Of a DNA stretch of 6,122 bases, positions 1 through 6,051 are shown one piece after another. Source of the DNA: Anaerolineaceae bacterium (GTDB lineage Bacteria > Chloroflexota > Anaerolineae > Anaerolineales > Anaerolineaceae); NCBI GenBank assembly GCA_011620465.1, contig WOZC01000120.1, positions 2,608 through 8,729 on the forward strand. The letters run 5' to 3'. The first letter of the stretch is position 1. Each line of letters opens with the position of its first letter. Both the position numbers and the translations under genes were made by a program. A model generated the notes under the pieces. That model was not told the origin of the DNA. It ran no database searches and was given only the letters and a program-made list of their open reading frames with translations.

Positions 1-511
1 CGGTCCCATCCGAGGTTTGGCTGCCGTCCAATGACTGCAGTGAGATCTGGCTGCCAGCTTCGACGCGATCGAGGTGCGGGATCTGCTCCTGGAGGAGTAA
101 ATTGCCTTGAATCAACTTGTTGATAGCACTTGTAACATCAGAGCTAGGATGTTTATTGGAATAATAGGTCACATTGTAAGTCGATTGATAGCTGGATGGG
201 ATAACCACAAAACCCTGAAGTTTTCCGTTTTCTGTGTCTGCGCGTGCGGTTTCTTCGTCGGAATATGGGATCAGTTGGATGAAAACTTCCATAAAGCCGA
301 CTTTTTCTGGAACTTCCTGCGGCTGTGTTATCAAGTTTGCCTGGTCAATATATCCCACTGGTTCCGTGTCGATGGAGAGGTAGCTGAACAAAAACGCAAG
401 CGCCATCATCAGGAGAAAGCCCAAAGGTATTCCCAGCAGGGCAATCCAGAAGCGGCGTTTTCTTACATGGTGAGTGTATTCGTACCTTGCGACGTCAATT
501 ATCTTCTTCAT
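1..511 (-). CDS. ABC-2 type transporter permease, N-terminal part (runs off left edge)
   Basis: This is the membrane partner of the ATPase gene just upstream. The 170 readable residues begin MKKIIDVARYEYTHHVRKRR, a short basic cytoplasmic tail, followed by one hydrophobic segment at about residues 21-44. A long polar stretch, presumably outside the membrane, follows (for example VGYIDQANL at about 52-60). Such a tail, a first helix and a large external loop before the remaining helices are typical of NatB/YhaP-like ABC-2 permeases, usually about 400 residues, so more than half of the gene lies outside the window. The ATG at 511 is supported by an AGGA motif six bases upstream, inside the end of the ATPase gene. 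The two frames overlap by 17 bases, which suggests translational coupling. The substrate cannot be told; family members export ions, peptides or antibiotics. The family call is fairly secure, the function is not. Confidence 0.82.
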   Translation of the reverse strand, partial: MKKIIDVARYEYTHHVRKRRFWIALLGIPLGFLLMMALAFLFSYLSIDTEPVGYIDQANLITQPQEVPEKVGFMEVFIQLIPYSDEETARADTENGKLQGFVVIPSSYQSTYNVTYYSNKHPSSDVTSAINKLIQGNLLLQEQIPHLDRVEAGSQISLQSLDGSQTSDGT

Positions 512-1412
512 TGCTGTTCCTGCCTTCTTTAACCACTTTGATGAAGATCTCGTCCAAAGTCGGCCTGGCGATCTCGAAGGAATTCAAACTGATTTTCTGA
601 TCGATAAGCTGTTGCAAAATCATGTGAGGTTTAGAACCATCGGTTGGCGTCAGGCGATAGTAAAGCCCCTCTTGCTCGATGCTCTGCACGCCCGGGAGGC
701 TTTCGGGGAGAATGGAATCTGTTTGGATAAGCACCTGGTTGGTGGCAAAACGTTCCTGAACCTCTTTCAGGCTGCCTTCCAACAAAACTGTACCGTGATC
801 GATCAGCACTAACCGATCGCAGAGCTTTTCCACCTGGTTCATCTGGTGGGTACTCATAATGATAGTTTTACCCTGGTCGCGAAGTTCCATCAGCAGGTCC
901 TTGACCAACTGGGTGTTTACCGGGTCAAGCGCGGAGAAAGGTTCATCGATGATAATGATATCCGGCTCATGGATCAAAGCGGCGATCAACTGGGCTTTTT
1001 GCTGCATACCCTTGCTCAGTTCCTTGGTCTTTTTCTTCTGATGCTCGCTCAAGTCAAAGCGTTCCAACCAGACAGGAAGCTTCTGGTCGATTTCCTCTTT
1101 AGTCATATTCTTTAATGTTGCCAGGTAGGTCAAGTTGCGGGTCAATTCGACATCCTGGTACAAACCGCGCTCTTCTGGCAGGTACCCGATATGATTCAAT
1201 TTCTCTTCAGTCATCGGACCATCTAAAATCGAGACATTGCCTTTATCAGGTTGGTAGATGTCTAAAATTACTCGAATCGACGTGGTTTTGCCGGAACCAT
1301 TGGGACCGAGCAGACCGAAAATCTCGCCAGGATGAACGTTGAACGAGACGTCTTTGACTGCCTTGGTTTCTCCAAAGCTTTTGGCGATGTGATTGACAAC
1401 GATTGTATCCAT
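495..1412 (-). CDS. ABC-2 type transporter ATP-binding protein (NatA/YhaQ-like)
   Basis: This 305-residue cytoplasmic ATPase powers an ABC-2 exporter. It has a single nucleotide-binding domain with Walker A GPNGSGKT at residues 36-43, a Q-loop-region motif GYLPEERGLY at 76-85, the signature LSKGMQQK at 132-139, Walker B IIIIDEP at 152-158 with D156 and catalytic E157, the D-loop SALD at 160-163, and switch histidine H189 in STHQ. All catalytic residues are present. From about residue 225 to 295 there is an extra C-terminal domain of the DUF4162 kind, ending in LDEIFIKVVKEG, which distinguishes YhaQ-like proteins from the shorter NatA. The start is an ATG with GGAG five bases upstream. The gene overlaps the following permease gene by 17 bases, so the two almost certainly form one transporter. 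It is separated from the upstream nucleoside locus by a terminator and 287 bases. The substrate is unknown; sodium, peptide or drug export are all known in the family. Confidence 0.93.
   Translation of the reverse strand: MDTIVVNHIAKSFGETKAVKDVSFNVHPGEIFGLLGPNGSGKTTSIRVILDIYQPDKGNVSILDGPMTEEKLNHIGYLPEERGLYQDVELTRNLTYLATLKNMTKEEIDQKLPVWLERFDLSEHQKKKTKELSKGMQQKAQLIAALIHEPDIIIIDEPFSALDPVNTQLVKDLLMELRDQGKTIIMSTHQMNQVEKLCDRLVLIDHGTVLLEGSLKEVQERFATNQVLIQTDSILPESLPGVQSIEQEGLYYRLTPTDGSKPHMILQQLIDQKISLNSFEIARPTLDEIFIKVVKEGRNSNEEDN
518..521 (-). promoter_or_regulatory. Ribosome binding site of the ABC-2 permease gene
   Basis: AGGA on the minus strand lies six bases before the ATG at 511, within the last codons of the upstream ATPase gene. 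It supports that start and coupled translation of the pair. Confidence 0.6.
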
Positions 1413-1417
1413 AGTTG

Positions 1418-1421
1418 CTCC
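1418..1421 (-). promoter_or_regulatory. Ribosome binding site of the ABC-2 ATPase gene
   Basis: GGAG on the minus strand lies five bases before the ATG at 1412, within TTGGAGCAACT. It supports the chosen start. No convincing promoter hexamers could be placed further upstream. Confidence 0.6.
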
Positions 1422-1484
1422 AATTGTGAAAAAAATATCCGGATTGAGTTTAACACACCGAGTATGCCTCGCCGTTTTTATGTA

Positions 1485-1559
1485 TAAGCCGGGACGCAGT
1501 GCCCTAGGATATTGAATCCCCGAAGCTCTTTCCTCCAGGGTTCAATCCCGCATCTTTCT
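1485..1559. repeat. Imperfect intergenic repeat, copy A
   Basis: This 75-base element resembles the one at 1572-1649. Read on the plus strand it opens with TAAGCC, then a weak hairpin (1491-1496 with 1500-1505, including wobbles and one mismatch). It can form a second, longer stem: ATTGAATCC (1511-1519) with GGGTTCAAT (1538-1546), nine pairs including one G-T, with an 18-base loop. It ends with a run like GCATCTTTCTT. It lies in the gap between the nucleoside transporter terminator and the ABC-2 ATPase gene. Orientation and function are unknown. It could be a member of a dispersed intergenic repeat family or part of a leader RNA of the ATPase gene. Confidence 0.5.
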
Positions 1560-1571
1560 TCCTATTTTTCG

Positions 1572-1649
1572 TAAGCCGAGACATAGTGTCTCCTGTGCCC
1601 GCACAGCAGGGTATTGGGTATTCCGCTTTTGAACCCGGCATCTTTTCTT
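1572..1649. repeat. Imperfect intergenic repeat, copy B
   Basis: This is the partner of the element at 1485-1559. It also opens with TAAGCC, followed by a perfect hairpin GAGACA-TAG-TGTCTC (1578-1592). A second hairpin CTGTG-CCCG-CACAG follows (about 1593-1606), with no obvious counterpart in copy A. A third, bulged stem GGGT(A)TT with GAACCC (about 1616-1622 with 1631-1636) corresponds to the second stem of copy A. The element ends GGCATCTTTTCTT, close to the end of copy A. In the first hairpin an A-T pair (1579/1591) replaces a G-C pair in copy A (1492/1504), a compensatory change that favours a conserved fold. Two copies are too few to prove this. Confidence 0.5.
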
Positions 1650-1650
1650 A

Positions 1651-1680
1651 ACCAAAAAGGAGGGCTGTGAAACCCTCCTT
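1651..1680 (-). terminator. Rho-independent terminator of the nucleoside transporter operon
   Basis: On the minus strand the stem AAGGAGGG (1673-1680) pairs perfectly with CCCTCCTT (1657-1664) around an eight-base loop, TTTCACAG. The downstream arm continues into T bases, giving a five-T run. It begins about 20 bases after the TAA of the second permease gene, as expected for the operon end, and separates this operon from the ABC-2 pair. Confidence 0.85.
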
Positions 1681-1699
1681 GGTAACACCAAAAACAGGT

Positions 1700-2977
1700 T
1701 TATTCCTTCTCGTAAGGCTCGCCTTCAGCCGCCGGGGCTTGCCCCTTGCCGATAAAGCCAGCCAGAACGATCATGGTGATCAGGTAAGGCGCCATCGCCA
1801 TGAATTGTGGAGGGATCGCGCTGCCCAACAGTGACAGCTTTGAGCCAATCGCGTCGGCAAAACCAAACAACATACCAGCACCGAGCGCGCCAGCAGGCAT
1901 CCAGTTTCCAAAAATCATGGCTGCCAAACCGATAAAACCTTTACCGGCAGTCATGCCTTCATCAAACCTGCCCACGGAGCCAAGGGTGAAGAAAGCACCA
2001 GCGATACCTGCCACTAAACCGCTCAACATAACACCCATGTAGCGGGTTCGAATGACGTTGATGCCCAGGGTGTCTGCGGCTTTGGGGTGCTCGCCCACAG
2101 AGCGCAGGCGTAAACCCCAGCGGGTCTGGAAGAGTGCCAGCTGCAGCACAATCAGGATGACAAACATCAGGTAGACGAAGATGTTTTGGTTAAAGAGGAT
2201 CGGACCAACCAACGGAATGTCAGCCAGCACAGGCAGTGGTACTCGAGTGAACATCTTGGGGTTGTTGAGCCCCTCGATGTGCTGCAGGAATTTTTGCGAG
2301 ATAAAAGCTGTCAAACCAGCTGAGAAGATGTTGATCACGGTACCTGAAATGACCTGGTTGATCTTGTATTTGATCGATAACACACCCAGGATCAGAGCTA
2401 ATACGATTGAGGACAGAATGCCCCCCAACAGCCCGAGCCACGGATTTTTTGTAACGCTGCCGACGATTGCTGCAGCCATTGAAGCCATCAGCATCATGCC
2501 TTCGATTGAAATGTTGATAATACCTGATCGTTCCGCAAGAATGCCCGAAAAAGCGCCCAGCGTGATTGGCACAGCCAGCAGAACAGCACTGGAAAGCATT
2601 CCTGCCAGGTTGAGCTGTTTGTCAGCCGCCTGCCAAACCAGGAAAGCGAAGATCAGGAACAACGCGCTGAGACCAACCAACAAATTAATCCACTTCCCAA
2701 AGCCCCTGATCAACTGGTAAACACCTATCACCAGACATAAAGCCGCAAGGATCATTAAAGTGAGTTTTGAAGGCAAGATCCAATCCGCCATCAGCCCTTG
2801 ATCGATTCCGCCAGGCGTCATCACAAATTTTGTGATTGCCTCTCCAGTTGTTTTTGCTGCAAACACAAAGTAGATTAAAAACCCGATTAAGACTTCAACA
2901 ATTCCTATTACGATCTTCCTGGCGGAAGAGATCTCCACAACACGTTTGTGTTCAATAACGCGGGAATTTGTTGTCAT
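1700..2977 (-). CDS. nupQ: Nucleoside ABC transporter permease, NupQ/YufQ-like, with N-terminal membrane extension
   Basis: This is one of the two channel subunits of a BMP-dependent nucleoside importer in the cytoplasmic membrane. Counting from the ATG at 2977 it has 425 residues, against roughly 320 in Bacillus NupQ. The conserved core starts near residue 125 and carries GILAERSGIINISIEGMMLM (145-164), a hallmark of this subunit, then NQVISGTVINIF (207-218), the cytoplasmic coupling segment GLRLRSVGEHPKAADTLGI (288-306), and GKGFIGLAAMIFGNW (345-359). About eight helices can be drawn in the core. Before it lie about 125 residues with three further hydrophobic segments (about 23-41, 73-90, 98-115). 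A longer reading from a TTG at 2992 is possible, but GGAGG sits six bases before the ATG at 2977, and that ATG overlaps the upstream stop as ATGA, so the shorter form is preferred. The gene is translationally coupled to the first permease gene and followed by a terminator. Nucleoside specificity is inferred from the family. Confidence 0.9.
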   Translation of the reverse strand: MTTNSRVIEHKRVVEISSARKIVIGIVEVLIGFLIYFVFAAKTTGEAITKFVMTPGGIDQGLMADWILPSKLTLMILAALCLVIGVYQLIRGFGKWINLLVGLSALFLIFAFLVWQAADKQLNLAGMLSSAVLLAVPITLGAFSGILAERSGIINISIEGMMLMASMAAAIVGSVTKNPWLGLLGGILSSIVLALILGVLSIKYKINQVISGTVINIFSAGLTAFISQKFLQHIEGLNNPKMFTRVPLPVLADIPLVGPILFNQNIFVYLMFVILIVLQLALFQTRWGLRLRSVGEHPKAADTLGINVIRTRYMGVMLSGLVAGIAGAFFTLGSVGRFDEGMTAGKGFIGLAAMIFGNWMPAGALGAGMLFGFADAIGSKLSLLGSAIPPQFMAMAPYLITMIVLAGFIGKGQAPAAEGEPYEKE

Positions 2978-4248
2978 GATTGACCTCCCCAACCACTCAG
3001 GAAAATCTGCTCTTCTTCCTGTTTTGGCTTTCGTAGATGATAGATGGACCGTATGATAGCCGGAGCGGCTACAAACATGAGGATGATTGCCTGAACAACG
3101 TCAACAATATCGATCGGGATGGAAGAAACCACCATCATGCGCGTCGCACCGTTTCGCAGTGTGCCGAACAAAATTGAAGCGAGGACAACACCCACAGGGT
3201 GGGTATTGCCAATCAAGGCTAACGCGATGCTATCGAAACCGTAGCCTGAGGAAAGACCAAGCGCCATACTGCGGTTGACGGCTAAAACTTGAACCGCGCC
3301 TGCCATTCCAGCCAGCGCTCCTGAAAGAGACATAGCCAAAATGATTGATTTAGTGGTACTGAGACCGGCGTACCTGGCAGCGCGTGGGTTCGTACCAACA
3401 GTTCGCAGGTTCAATCCCCAGGTGGTTTTGAACAACAGCCACCAGATCAAATAAGCCACCACCAGAGCAATGAAAAAACCCAGATGGAAACGTATCGGCG
3501 CTTGGAAGAACTGAGGAATCTCAGCTGTTTTCTGGATGATCGGGCTGATCGGCATGCCGCCTGAGTCGGGGCGTGTCATTGGACCGGAAAGCAGCCATTC
3601 TGTCAGGCGGAAGGCGATCCAGTTCATCATAATGGTATTGATAACCTCATGCCCCCCGGTTTTCGCCTTTAAAAGTCCTGGTATAAAACCCCAAAAGGCA
3701 CCTCCCAACGCGCCGGCGAGGAACGCCAGCGGCATGTGGATCCAAGCTGGTAGACCCGTGATCGAGTAGCCTACGAAAGTAGCACAGGCAGCACCGATAA
3801 AAAGCTGCCCTTCCACGCCAATATTGAACAAACCGGAGCGGAACCCCAGAGCTACTGCCAGACCTGCAAAAATGTAGGGTGTTGACTGCACCAGGCTCTC
3901 AAGGAATGGATTGAATGCCTGCCGGATTTCCCTGGCATCATCTCCTTTCACCGCGTTGATCATGCGGATCGGGTCACCAATCGCGCCGGTGAACAGAGCC
4001 TTATAAGCCGTACCGATTTCAGAAAAAGCCTGTGAGAATCCTTTTCCGATTGATTCTCCAAATGCTGCGTAAACTGACTGACTTGTTACGGCGATTAACA
4101 ATGCTCCAATGATCAAACCAGTTACGATCGCCAGCAATGGAATAGCGGCGTTGCCTAAAAATGGCTTCTTGGTGTGTTCCGTTTGTTTCTGATCCTGGTT
4201 TATTTCTTTGAGGATCTCTTGCCCTAAATCTTTCTTTTGTTCGCTCAT
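2974..4248 (-). CDS. nupP: Nucleoside ABC transporter permease, NupP/YufP-like
   Basis: This is the first of the two channel subunits of the nucleoside importer, 424 residues and membrane-embedded. After a polar, lysine-rich cytoplasmic tail of about 33 residues comes a first helix (about 34-56). A stretch of about 60 residues without a clear helix follows (57-117), then the conserved core: YIFAGLAVALGF (125-136), the family hallmark GLFNIGVEGQLFIG (139-152), GGHEVINTIMMNWIAF (198-213), the coupling segment GLNLRTVGTNPRAARYAG (278-295), and GYGFDSIALALIGNTHPVG (335-353). A last helix is at about 378-400 and a charged tail ends the protein. Bacillus NupP is about 350 residues; the excess is mainly in the tail and the 57-117 segment. 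The ATG at 4248 has only a weak AGG seven bases upstream, but no better start leaves the first helix intact. The stop overlaps the next gene as ATGA. The gene follows the ATPase gene after a 143-base gap, unusually long within this operon. Confidence 0.9.
   Translation of the reverse strand: MSEQKKDLGQEILKEINQDQKQTEHTKKPFLGNAAIPLLAIVTGLIIGALLIAVTSQSVYAAFGESIGKGFSQAFSEIGTAYKALFTGAIGDPIRMINAVKGDDAREIRQAFNPFLESLVQSTPYIFAGLAVALGFRSGLFNIGVEGQLFIGAACATFVGYSITGLPAWIHMPLAFLAGALGGAFWGFIPGLLKAKTGGHEVINTIMMNWIAFRLTEWLLSGPMTRPDSGGMPISPIIQKTAEIPQFFQAPIRFHLGFFIALVVAYLIWWLLFKTTWGLNLRTVGTNPRAARYAGLSTTKSIILAMSLSGALAGMAGAVQVLAVNRSMALGLSSGYGFDSIALALIGNTHPVGVVLASILFGTLRNGATRMMVVSSIPIDIVDVVQAIILMFVAAPAIIRSIYHLRKPKQEEEQIFLSGWGGQS
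2984..2990 (-). promoter_or_regulatory. Strong Shine-Dalgarno site that decides the second permease start
   Basis: GGGGAGG on the minus strand, with its GGAGG core at 2984-2988, ends six bases before the ATG at 2977. It argues against the in-frame TTG at 2992, which precedes the site and would place the site inside the coding frame. Confidence 0.75.
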
Positions 4249-4297
4249 ATTATCGCCTATCTACCTGTCAGTTGCTTATTAAGACATATCCTTTGGA

Positions 4298-4330
4298 TGG
4301 GGTCAGCGACTTGAACCCCACGCAAAGTGG
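4298..4330. other. Two overlapping, mutually exclusive hairpins in the ATPase-permease gap
   Basis: The 143-base gap at 4249-4391 contains TGGGGT (4298-4303) facing ACCCCA (4315-4320), a perfect six-pair stem with an 11-base loop. A second short stem, CCAC (4318-4321) with GTGG (4327-4330), shares bases with it, so only one can form at a time. On the minus strand the loop region reads TTCAAGT, like a tRNA T-loop, but no complete tRNA fits. No U-run follows, so it is not a standard terminator. It may be an attenuator, an RNA processing site or simply chance. Confidence 0.3.
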
Positions 4331-4391
4331 ATGGGTGAGTCGGAGATTAGTTTATGTGTGGGTTTTCTCATCACGTCACCACTCGGTAACC

Positions 4392-5951
4392 TTAAAAAGT
4401 CGCTTCCACAACCGTCTTTTCGTCGGACTGAATCGGCTTCTCCGGCACAACCCCCGCCATCAGCAATCCGATATACTCTTTCGTAATGCCCTTATTCGCC
4501 ACGACCGCGATAATTTTGCCTCGGTACATCACTGCTACCCGATCAGACAGTTCCATGATTTCATCCAGCTCAGGCGAAACCAACAGAACTCCGCAGCCCT
4601 CATCCCGCTTCTGTAAAATGCGCTTGTGGATGTACTCAATTGAACCTACGTCCAATCCACGCGTCGGTTGGGAAGCAATCAAAAACTTGATCGGACGTGA
4701 AAGTTCCCTTGCAATGATCACCTTTTGCTGATTGCCACCAGAAAGAGAACCCACCGAAGTGAAAGCGTTCGGCGTACGGATGTCGAAGTCTTCAATCAAT
4801 TTTTCCGCGTTCTTCAGGATCACAGGATACTGCAAAAGCACACCCTTCGCGTACGGCTGTTTGTAGTAAGTGCACAGCACCAGGTTTTCAGCTACTGGGA
4901 ATGGTAGAACCAACCCATCAGCCTGGCGGTCTTCAGGTACGTGCGCGGAGCCTAATTCAGTAATCTGTCTTGGAGAAAACTTGGTCACATCCTCGCCCAG
5001 CAGAGTGACCTTGCCGGAAAGGGATTTTTGTAGACCAGTGATCGCATTGACAAGTTCTGTTTGACCATTTCCCTGCACACCAGCGATGCCGACAATCTCT
5101 CCTGAGTAAACCTCAAGCGAGACACCATCAACGACGATGTTTTGGAACTTGTCGACCACAGTCAAGTTCTCAACAGAACAAACCAGGTCACCCGGCTTAC
5201 TCTCAGTCCTGTCCACCTCGAGGTCTACCGCACGACCGACCATCATGGCTGCCAGGGATTGTTTGTCAGCCTCGGCTGGTGTTGTTTCACCTACCACCGC
5301 GCCACGCCGGATCACCATGACCCGATCCGCGATATCCATGACCTCGCGCAGCTTATGTGTAATGAAAATGATCGACTTCCCTTGTGCTACTAACGAACGC
5401 ATGATTTTGAATAATTCATCAGCTTCCTGCGGTGTTAATACAGCTGTCGGCTCGTCAAAAATGAGGATCTCTGCCTCACGATAGAGCAACTTGATGATCT
5501 CAACCCGCTGTTGAACTCCTACTGGTAAATCCCGAATATAGTCATCCGGATTCACCTCGAGGTTATAGTGATTCGAGATTTCCAGAATGCGATCAGCTGC
5601 TTTTTTACGATCCAAAAAACCGGCTTGCTTCACAGCCTCATTGCCCAGCATCACGTTCTCAGTCACCGTGAAAACTGGGATCAGCATGAAGTGCTGATGC
5701 ACCATGCCGATGCCATGGTTGATCGCGTCAGTGGGGGAATTGCATGTCACCTTCTCGCCGTTCACCAGGATCTCCCCTTCATCCGGCTGGTAAAGGCCGT
5801 AAAGAATGTTCATTAGGGTTGATTTGCCAGCACCATTTTCCCCCAGTAAAGCCAAAATTTCGCCTTTATTGAGGGAGAGATCGATATGGTCATTGGCCAA
5901 AACCCCTGGAAACCGCTTGGTAATCCCTTTTAATTCAAGAATTGGGGTCAT
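4392..5951 (-). CDS. nupO: Nucleoside ABC importer ATP-binding protein with two fused ATPase domains (NupO/NupA-like)
   Basis: This 519-residue cytoplasmic protein powers nucleoside uptake through the two permeases encoded next to it. Domain 1 (about 1-240) has Walker A GENGAGKST (37-45), Q-loop Q86, the variant signature LPVGVQQ (142-148), Walker B ILIFDEP (162-168) with E167, and switch histidine H199. Domain 2 (about 255-500) has a degenerate Walker A, GVQGNGQT (291-298), where Gln297 replaces the usual Lys. Its signature is canonical, LSGGNQQ (403-409). Its Walker B reads FLIASQP (423-429), with Ser427 and Gln428 for the usual Asp-Glu, and VSPELDE (458-464) lacks the switch histidine. In the folded protein this makes one complete ATP site and one degenerate site, known for the RbsA/YufO group. 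The length matches Bacillus NupO (about 510). The ATG at 5951 has no clear Shine-Dalgarno site, but no other start keeps domain 1 whole. The promoter or read-through from the binding-protein gene lies just upstream. Confidence 0.95.
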   Translation of the reverse strand: MTPILELKGITKRFPGVLANDHIDLSLNKGEILALLGENGAGKSTLMNILYGLYQPDEGEILVNGEKVTCNSPTDAINHGIGMVHQHFMLIPVFTVTENVMLGNEAVKQAGFLDRKKAADRILEISNHYNLEVNPDDYIRDLPVGVQQRVEIIKLLYREAEILIFDEPTAVLTPQEADELFKIMRSLVAQGKSIIFITHKLREVMDIADRVMVIRRGAVVGETTPAEADKQSLAAMMVGRAVDLEVDRTESKPGDLVCSVENLTVVDKFQNIVVDGVSLEVYSGEIVGIAGVQGNGQTELVNAITGLQKSLSGKVTLLGEDVTKFSPRQITELGSAHVPEDRQADGLVLPFPVAENLVLCTYYKQPYAKGVLLQYPVILKNAEKLIEDFDIRTPNAFTSVGSLSGGNQQKVIIARELSRPIKFLIASQPTRGLDVGSIEYIHKRILQKRDEGCGVLLVSPELDEIMELSDRVAVMYRGKIIAVVANKGITKEYIGLLMAGVVPEKPIQSDEKTVVEATF

Positions 5952-5984
5952 AGATAATACCGTTCCGTTCTCTGTTTTTTTTCA

Positions 5985-5993
5985 ATATTACCA
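5985..5993 (-). promoter_or_regulatory. Possible extended -10 promoter element upstream of the ATPase gene
   Basis: On the minus strand TGGTAATAT (5993 down to 5985) fits an extended -10 box: TG, one base, then TAATAT, which matches four of six positions of TATAAT. It lies 33 bases before the ATG at 5951 and just after the terminator. No good -35 box was found, and the spacing region falls within the terminator. It would allow expression of the transporter genes apart from the binding-protein gene. This is weak evidence. Confidence 0.3.
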
Positions 5994-6000
5994 CAGCATT

Positions 6001-6041
6001 AAACAAAATAAGGCTGGAAATTTTCCAGCCTTATTTTGTTT
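6001..6041. terminator. Symmetrical rho-independent terminator after the binding-protein gene
   Basis: This is a 41-base perfect inverted repeat: a 20-base arm (6001-6020), one central T, and the exact reverse complement (6022-6041). The GC-rich core is GGCTGG/CCAGCC, flanked by A-rich and T-rich outer arms, so it has the shape of a terminator in both directions. It starts 10 bases after the stop codon of the binding-protein gene and 50 bases before the ATPase start. Placed inside the presumed operon, it probably lets part of the transcripts read through, giving more binding protein than membrane complex. Confidence 0.85.
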
Positions 6042-6051
6042 CTAAGTAGTG

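Noticed and set aside
107..532. Open frames on the plus strand opposite the permease and ATPase genes (for example 107-532, 474-812, 2181-2720)
   Set aside because: Their translations resemble no protein family and lie opposite or out of frame with strongly conserved minus-strand transporter genes, so they are shadows.
1413..1484. A promoter for the ABC-2 ATPase gene
   Set aside because: AT-rich stretches exist on the minus strand, but no pair of hexamers with acceptable match and spacing could be found by eye.
1538..1550. A tRNA T-arm on the plus strand, suggested by GGGTTCAATCCCGC
   Set aside because: The loop is six bases instead of seven and the stem only three pairs; no tRNA body surrounds it. 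It is better explained as part of the repeat.
2978..2992. The longer form of the second permease starting at TTG 2992
   Set aside because: The strong GGAGG lies between this TTG and the ATG at 2977, correctly spaced only for the ATG, which also forms an ATGA overlap with the previous stop.
4298..4330. A tRNA gene on the minus strand, suggested by GGGGTTCAAGT
   Set aside because: The T-loop motif is present, but the T-stem is mismatched and no acceptor, D-arm or anticodon arm can be placed around it.
5952..6051. A purine riboswitch controlling the nucleoside importer
   Set aside because: Only about 50 bases separate the terminator from the ATPase start, and no aptamer-like three-way junction is present; any leader upstream of the binding-protein gene lies outside the window.
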